Shown here piece by piece: positions 57,368 to 64,000 of a stretch of 64,000 nucleotides of DNA. The stretch lies in assembly GCA_028583605.1 (NCBI GenBank), contig CM053332.1, positions 20,540,797 through 20,604,796 of the forward strand, read 5' to 3'. The notes beneath the pieces were generated by a model. The model was not told where the DNA came from. It saw only the letters and a list, made by a program, of their open reading frames with translations, and made no database searches. Numbering within the stretch: position 1 is the stretch's first letter; each line of letters opens with the position of its first letter. Source of the DNA: Dastarcus helophoroides (lineage: Eukaryota; Arthropoda; Insecta; Coleoptera; Bothrideridae). The position numbers and the translations under genes were made by a program.

Positions 57368-57635
57368 GCGGTCAGTTTTCCCTCGAGTCAGTTAGTTAGA
57401 GTCAGTGTAATTAGTGAGTTAGTAGAAGTTAATAATAAGTGAGTTAATTGTCCAATTGTGGTGATCCAAGTTTAGTTTAGTAATAAAGTGGGTATTATTC
57501 GATAAGTGTAATCAATTCAAACCGATAAGCCCGTAACAATATTTTACGTTCTTATCGACATATGTCGGAAAAAGAGTTAGCTTATTCAAAACATGAATAT
57601 TCGAACATAAGTCGTTAGGATGTTAGAAGTCCGAG

Positions 57636-57888
57636 TCATTTACTGAACCTGCTATTGACAAACATCAAAATAAAATAGGAATCTATTTGAAAACGTTTTA
57701 TTCTTCTTAATACTACATAGTAACAGGTTGAATCAAATTTGATGTCCACTACAGGGATCTCGTAAATTATTAGATATACTTCTTCTTCCGTCTTGTTTTT
57801 ACCGTTTTTCCTCGTCTTTGCCTCTGGTTGCTCGCTTGGAATATTGTCACACCAGAGCTTTCGTGGTATTCCTGTGCTTTTTCGTCCT
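57636..57888 (-). pseudogene. Reverse-transcriptase C-terminal remnant of a LINE
   Basis: On the minus strand the frame contains GRKSTGIPRKLWCDNI, close to the GRR-GRP+KRW-D-I motif found after the reverse-transcriptase domain of many non-LTR retrotransposons. Only this tail is present; no catalytic motif is visible. The residues before it are encoded by the adjoining 173-bp satellite, so the 101-codon frame is a chimera and the LINE part starts at the satellite border (about 57888). It is probably from a different LINE than the R1-like piece at 55.9-56.4 kb, because it lies on the wrong side of it. Confidence 0.45.
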
Positions 57889-60800
57889 TTAGTCAATTTT
57901 GAGATGCTGCTATCGAATTTGGCTTTTGAATTGGCTTTCAATTATTCGTTTTAACGATAGAAGTCCCCAAATTGTAAAATTTTGGATCTTCGCATTTTCC
58001 CATGTCTCTCCCGACCGTAGCTGTCAAGATTTAAATAAAATAAATGTAAGATGTGTCTATTTAGGTCAAATTTTAGATGCTGCTACCAAATTTGGCCTTT
58101 GAATTGGCCTTCGATTATTCTTTTTAACGATAGAAGTCCCCAAATTGTATAAATTTGGAACTTCGCTTTTTCCCATGTCTCTCCCGACCGTAGCTGTCTA
58201 GATTTAAAAGAAATAAATGTAAGATGTGTCTAATTGAGACAATTTTAAGATGCTGCTACCGAATTTGGTTTTTATATTGGCCTTTAATTATTCGTTTTAA
58301 CGATAGAAGTCCTCAAAGTGTATAAATTTGGATCTTCGCATTTTCCCATGTCTCTCCCGACCGTAGCTGTCAAGATTTAAATAAAATAAATGTAAGATGT
58401 GTCTATTTAGGTCAAATTTGAGATATGCTACCGAATTTGGCTTTTGAATTGGCCTTCAATTATTCGCTTTAACGATAGAAGTCCCCAAAGTGTATACATT
58501 TGGATCTTCACATGTTTTCATGTCTCTCCCGACCGTAGCTGTCAAGATTTAAATGAAATAAATGCTAAATGTATATGTTTTAGTCAATTTTGAGATGCTA
58601 CTACCGAATTTGCCTTTTATATTGGCCTTCGATTATTCGTTTTAACGATAGAAGTCCCCAAAGTTTATAAATTTTGACCTTCGCATTTTTCCATGTCTCT
58701 CCCGACCGCAGCCGTCAAGATTTAAATGAAATAAATTTAAGATGTTTCTATTTTAGTCAATTTTGAGATGCTGCCACCGAATTGAACTTTTATATTGGCC
58801 TTCGTTTATTCGTCTTAACGATAGAAGTCACCAATTTGGATCTTCGCATTTTCCCATGTCTCTCCCGACCGTAGCTGTCAAGATTTAAATGAAATAAATG
58901 TAAGATGTGTCTACTTATGTCAAATTTGAGATGCTGCTATTGAATTTGGCTTTTGAATTGGCCTTCCATTATTCGTTTTAACGATAGAAGTCCCCAAAGT
59001 GTATAAATTTGGATCTTCGCATTTTACCATGTCTCTCCCGACCGTAGCTGCTAAGATTTAAGTAAAATTAATGTAAAATGTTTTAGTCAATTTTGAGATG
59101 CTGCTACCAAATTTGGCTTTTGAATTGGCCTTCGATTATTCGTTTTAACGATAAGAGTCCCCAAAGTGTATACATTTGGATTTTAGCATTTTTTCCATGT
59201 CTCTCCCGACCGTAGTTGTCAAGATTTAAATGAAATAAATGAAAAATCTGCCTATTTTAGTCAATTTTAAGACGCTGCTACCAAATTTGGCTTTTATATT
59301 GACCTTCGATTATTCGTTTTAACGATAGAAGTCACCAAAATGTATCTGTTTGGATCTTCGCATATTTCCATGCATCTCCCGACCGTAGCTGTCAAGATTT
59401 AAATGAAATAGATATAAAGTGTTTCTATTTTAGTCAACTTTGAGATGCTGCTACCGAATTTGGCTTTTATATTGGCTTTCGATTATTCGTTTTAAAGATA
59501 GAAGTTCCCAAAGTGTATAAATTTGGACCTTCGCATTTTCCCATGTCTCTCCCGACCTTAGCTGTCAAGATTTAAATGAAATAAATGTAAGGTGTATCTA
59601 TTTAGGTCAAATTTGAATTCTTGCTATTGAATTTGGCTTTTGAATTAGACCTTGATTATTCGTTTTAACGATAGAAGTCCCTAAAGTGCATAAATTTGGA
59701 ACTTCGCATTTTCCCATGTCTCTCCCGACCGTAGCTGTCAAGATTTAAATGAAATAAATGTAAGATGTGTCTATTTTAGTCAATTTTAAGATGCTGCTAC
59801 CGAATTGGGCTTTTGAATTGGCCTTCGATTATTCGTTTCAACGATAGAAAACCCCAAACTGTAAAAATTTGGATCTTCGCTTTTTCCCATGTCTCTCCCG
59901 ACCGTAGCTATCAAGATTTAAATAAAATAAATGTAAAATGTGTCTATTTTAGGCAATTTTAAGATGCTGCTACCGAATTTAGCTTTTATATTGGCCTTCG
60001 ATTATTCGTTTTAACGATAGAAATCCCTAAAGTGTATAAATTTGGACCTTCTCATTTTCCCATGTCTCTCCCGACCGTAGCTGTCAAGATTTAAATGAAA
60101 TAAATGTAAGATGTGTCTATTTAGGTCAAATTTGAGATGCTGCTACCGAATTTGGCTTTTAAATTGGCCTTCGATTATTCGTCTTAATGATAGAAGTCCC
60201 CAAAATGTATAAATTTGGACCTTCTCATTTTCCCATGTCTCTCCCGACCGTAGCTGTCAAGATTTAAATGAAATAAATGTAAGATGTGTCTATTTAGGTC
60301 AAATTTGAGATGCTGCTACCGAATTTGGCTTTTGAATTGGCCTTCGATTATTAGTTTTAACGATAGAAGACCCCAAATTGTATAAATTTGGATCTTCCCA
60401 TTTTTTCATGTCTCTCCCGACCGTAGCCGTCAAGATTTAAATAAAATAGATTTAAAATGTTTCTATTTTAGTCAGTTTTGAGATGCTGCCACCGAATTGA
60501 ACTTTTATATTGGCCTTCGATTATTCATTTTAAGTCCCCAAAGTGTATAAATTTGGATTTTTGCATTTTTCCATGTCTCTCCCAACCGTAGCTGTCAAGA
60601 TTTAACTGAAATAAATGTAAGATGTGTCTATTTAGGTCAAATTTGAGATGCTGCTACCGAATTTGGCTTTTATATTGGCCTTCGATTATTCGTCTTAACG
60701 ATAGAAGTCCCCAATTTGGATCTTCGCATTTTCCCATGTCTCTCCCGACCGTAGCTGTCAAGATTTAAATGAAATAAATGTAAGATGTGTCTATTTAGGT

Positions 60801-63800
60801 CAAATTTGAGATGCTGCTATTGAATTTGGCTTTTGAATTGGCCTTCGATTATTCGTTTTAACGATAGAAGTTTCCAAAGTGTATAAATTTTAACCCTCGC
60901 ATTTTCCCATGTCTCTCCCCACCGTAGCTATCAAGATTTAAATGAAATGAATGTAAGATGTGCCTAAGTAGGTCAAATTTGAGAAGCTGCTATTGAATTT
61001 GGCTTTTGAATTGGCCTTCAATTATTGGTTTTAACGACGGAAGTCCCCAAAGTGTATAAATTTGGATCTTTGCATTTTTTCCATGTCTCTCCCGACCGTA
61101 GCTGTTAAGATTTAAATGAAATAAATGAAAAATGTGTTTATTTTAGTCAATTTTGAGATGTTGCTACCGAATTTGGTTTTTATATTGGCCTTCGATTATT
61201 CGTTTTAACGATATAAGTTGCCAAAGTGTATAAATTTTGACCTTCGCATTTTCCCATGTCTCTCCCGACCGTAGCTATCAAGATTTAAATGAAATGAATG
61301 TAAGATGTGTCTAATTAGGTCAAATTTGAGATGCTGCTACCGAATTTGGCTTTTGAATTGGCCTCCGATTATTCGTTTTAAGGATAGAAGGCCCCAAAAT
61401 GTATAAATTTGGATCTTTGCATTTTTTCCATGTCTCTCCCGACCGTAGCTGTCAAGATTTAAATGAAATAAATAAAAAATGTGCCTATTTTAGTCGATTT
61501 TGAGATGCTGCTACCGAATTTGGCTTTTATATTGGCCTTCGATTATTCGTTTTAACGATAGAAGTTCCCAAAATGTATAAATTTTGACCTTCGCATTTTC
61601 CCATGTCTCTCCCGACCGTAGCTGTCAAGATTTAAATGAAATAAATGTAAGATGTGCCTATTTGGGTCAAATTTGAGATGCTGCTATTGAATTTGGCTTT
61701 TGAATTGGCCTTCGATTATTCGTTTTAACGATAGAAGTTTCCAAAGTGTATAAATTTTAACCCTCGCATTTTCCCATGTCTCTCCCGACCGTAGCTGTCA
61801 AGATTTAAATGAAATAAATGTAATATGTGTCTATTTGGGTCAAATTTGAGATGCTGCTACCGAATTTGGCTTTTATATTGGCCTTCGATTATTCGTTTTC
61901 ACGATAGAAGTTCTCAAAGTGTATAAATTTTGAACTTTGCATATTCCCATGTCTCTCCCGACCATAGCTGTCAAGATTTAAATGAAATAAATGTAAGATG
62001 TGTCTATTTAGGTCAAATTTGAGATGCTGTTACCGAATTTGGCTTTTATATTGGTCTTCGATTATTCGTTTTAACGATAGAAGTTGCCAAAGTGTATAAA
62101 TTTTGACCTTCGCATTTTCCCATGTCTCTCCCGACCGTAGCTGTCAAGATTTAAATAAAATAAATGTAAGATGTGTCTACTTAGGTCAAATTTGAGATAT
62201 GCTACCAAATTTGGCTTTTGAATTGGCCTTCAATCATTCGCTTTAACGATAGAAGTCCCCAAAGTGTATACATTTGCATCTTCACATGTTTTCATGTCTC
62301 TCCCGACCGTAGCTGTCAAGATTTAAATGAAATAAATGCTAAATGTATATGTTTTAGTCAATTTTGAGATGCTAAAACCGAATTTGGCTTTTATATTGGC
62401 CTTCGATTATTCATTTTAACGATAGAAGTCCCCAAAGTGTCTAAATTTGGATCTTCGCATTTTCCCATGTCTGTCTCGACCGTAGCTGTCAATTTAAATG
62501 ATATAAATCTAAAATGTCACTATTTTAGTCAATTTTGAAATGCTGCTAGCAAATTGGGCTTTTGAATTGGTCTTCGATTATTCGTTTTAGCGACAGAAGT
62601 CCCCAAAGTGTATAAATTTGGATCTACGCATTTTTCCAAGTCTCTCCCGACCGTAGCTGTCAAGATTTAAATGAAGTAAATGTTAAATGTGTCTATTTTA
62701 GTCAATTTTAAGATGCTACTACCGAAGTTGGCTTTTATTTTGGCCTTCTATTATTTGTTTTAACGATAGAAGTCCCCAAAGTGTATAAATTTGAATTTTT
62801 GCATTTTTCCATGTCTCTCCCGACCGTAGCTGTCAAGATTTGAAAAAAATAAAATGTGTTTATTTTAGTCAATTTTGAGATGCTGCTACCAAATTTGGCT
62901 TTTTAATTGGCCTTCGATTATTCGTTTTAACGATAGAACTCCCCAAAGTGTATAAATTTGGATCTTCACATTTTTCCATGTCTCTCCCGACCGCAGCCGT
63001 CAAGATTTAAATGAAATAGATTTAAAATGTTTCCAGTTTAGTCAGTGTTGAGATGCTGCTACCGAATTGGGCTTTTATATTGGCCTTCGATTATTCGTTT
63101 TAACGATAGAAGTCCCCAAAGTGTATAAATTTGGATCTTCGCATGTTTTCATGTCTCTCCCGACCGTAGCTGTCAAGGTTCAAATGAAATAAATGCTAAA
63201 TGTGTCTGTTTCAGTTAATTTTGAGATGCTGCTACCAAATTTGGCTTTTGAATTGGCCTTCGATTATTCGTTTTAACGATAGAAGTCCCCAAAGTGTGTA
63301 AATTTGGATCTTCACATTTTTCCGTGTCTCTCCCGACCGTAGCTGTCAAGATTTAAATGAAATTAATGTAAAATGTGTCTGTTTTAGTCAATTTTGAGAT
63401 GCTGCTACCGAATTTGGCTTTTGAATTGGCCTTCGATTATTCGTTTTAACGATAGAAGGCCCCAAAGTGTTTAAATTTGGAACTTTGCATTTTTTCCATG
63501 TCTCTCCCGACCGAAGCTGTCAAGATTTAAATGAAATAAATGCTAAATATGTCTACTGTAGTCAATTTAGAGATGCTGCTACCGAATTTGGCTTTTGAAT
63601 TGGCCTTTGATTATTCGTTTTAACGATAGAAGTTCCCAAAGTGTATAAACTTGGATCTTCGCTTTTTCCCATGTCTTTTCCGACCGCAACTGTCAAGATT
63701 TAAATGAAATAAATATAAGATGTGCCTATTGTAGTTAATTTAGAGATGCTGCAACAGAATTTGGCTTTTGAATTGGCCTTCGATTATTCGTTTTAACGAT

Positions 63801-64000
63801 AAAAGACCCCAAAGTGTATAAATTTGGATCTTTGCATTTTCCCATGTCTCTTCCGACCGTAGCTGTCAAGTTTTAAATATTATAAATGTAAAATGTGTCT
63901 ATTTTAGCCAATTTTTGAGATGCTGCTACCGAATTGGGCTTTTGAATTGGCCTTCGATTATTCGTTTTTACGATAGAATTCCCCAAAATGTATAAATTTG
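57889..64000. repeat. 173-bp satellite array, ~35 monomers, open at the window end
   Basis: The block CATGTCTCTCCCGACCGTAG recurs about 35 times from 58001 at steps of 172-173 bp (58174, 58347, 58519, 58692, 58855 and on to 63844). A monomer also carries GATGCTGCTACCGAATTTGG, GGCCTTCGATTATTCGTTTT, AACGATAGAAGTCCCCAAAG and CAAGATTTAAATGAAATAAA. Two variants alternate irregularly, with TTTTGAATTGG or TTTTATATTGG. One 10-bp deletion (CCAATTTGG in place of CCAAAGTGTATAAATTTGG) appears at both ~58835 and ~60712. Divergence between monomers is low to moderate. The unit is unrelated to the ~20-bp family. No genes are present. Confidence 0.96.

Larger units (their letters stand above)
57178..57538 (+). 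mobile_element. Solo LTR of an LTR retrotransposon (361 bp)
   Basis: The segment starts TGTAAC, ends GTAACA (TG...CA), and is flanked by ATAT on both sides (57174-57177 and 57539-57542). A TATA box (TTATAAAAG) lies at 57359, followed by an initiator-like TCAGTT region. A polyadenylation signal AATAAAG lies near 57482 with a TG-rich tail after it, which gives the U3-R-U5 order of a + strand LTR. No primer-binding site or gag-pol follows, so it is a solo LTR left by recombination. The family is not named; a gypsy-like element would fit a 4-bp duplication. U3 carries heat-shock and GATA-type motifs (separate entries). Confidence 0.7.

Noticed and set aside
57889..64000. CRISPR array reading of the regular 173-bp repeats
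   Set aside because: Whole monomers repeat with no unique spacers, and the window is eukaryotic.
57889..64000. Calling the 173-bp satellite centromeric
   Set aside because: The monomer length alone is not evidence; no chromatin or cytological data are available.

Overview
This window is repeat-dominated, AT-rich eukaryotic DNA with no intact host gene that I can recognise. The transposon types point to an arthropod, most likely an insect, but the species cannot be named. They include an R1-clade LINE fragment, hAT-type elements with 8-bp target duplications, an LTR, and foldback elements with hammerhead-like motifs. Nearly all long open frames lie in simple-sequence DNA and are not genes.

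Layout. 1-1850: low-copy DNA with a short hAT element (414-1441, exact 8-bp duplication). 1850-22620: a ~21-kb array built from a degenerate ~20-bp unit (about CTTCTGAAGACTTGAGGAAG), organised into higher-order repeats of ~512 bp (3-5.5 kb), ~0.75-0.95 kb (5.6-9.3 kb) and ~670/865 bp (9.3-22.6 kb). 22.6-23.7: low-copy DNA. 23701-23907: a foldback element, abutted by a 3.07-kb non-autonomous hAT (23912-26984). 27-30.3: low-copy DNA and several copies of a second foldback/TIR family. 30.35-39.57: a second array of the ~20-bp family with 21-bp, 187-bp and 348-bp tandem subrepeats. 39.6-40.8: low-copy DNA. 40831-48602: a possible 7.8-kb non-autonomous hAT-like element holding T-rich degenerate repeats, a 3.3-kb pyrimidine-only tract and further foldback copies. 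49.1-51.2: low-copy DNA with a weak spliced-gene candidate. 51.24-51.8: a tandem duplication with an insertion in one copy only. 52.0-55.0: degenerate repeats with an 890-bp purine-only array and a 291-bp higher-order repeat. 55.0-57.9: a CpG-richer island, a decayed R1-type LINE on the minus strand, a tetranucleotide microsatellite, a solo LTR with a perfect four-pentamer heat-shock element, and a reverse-transcriptase C-terminal remnant. 57889-64000: a 173-bp satellite of about 35 monomers that runs off the end.

The main relationships are between repeats, not genes. The hAT-like elements carry simple-repeat filler in place of a transposase. The pyrimidine and purine arrays keep the strand bias of the T-rich or A-rich repeat around them. 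The foldback family recurs about eleven times, often nested. The observations most worth following up are the heat-shock elements in the solo LTR, the hammerhead-like core shared by two foldback families, the repeat-filled hAT elements, and the helical-phase (20-21 bp) basis of the two large arrays.
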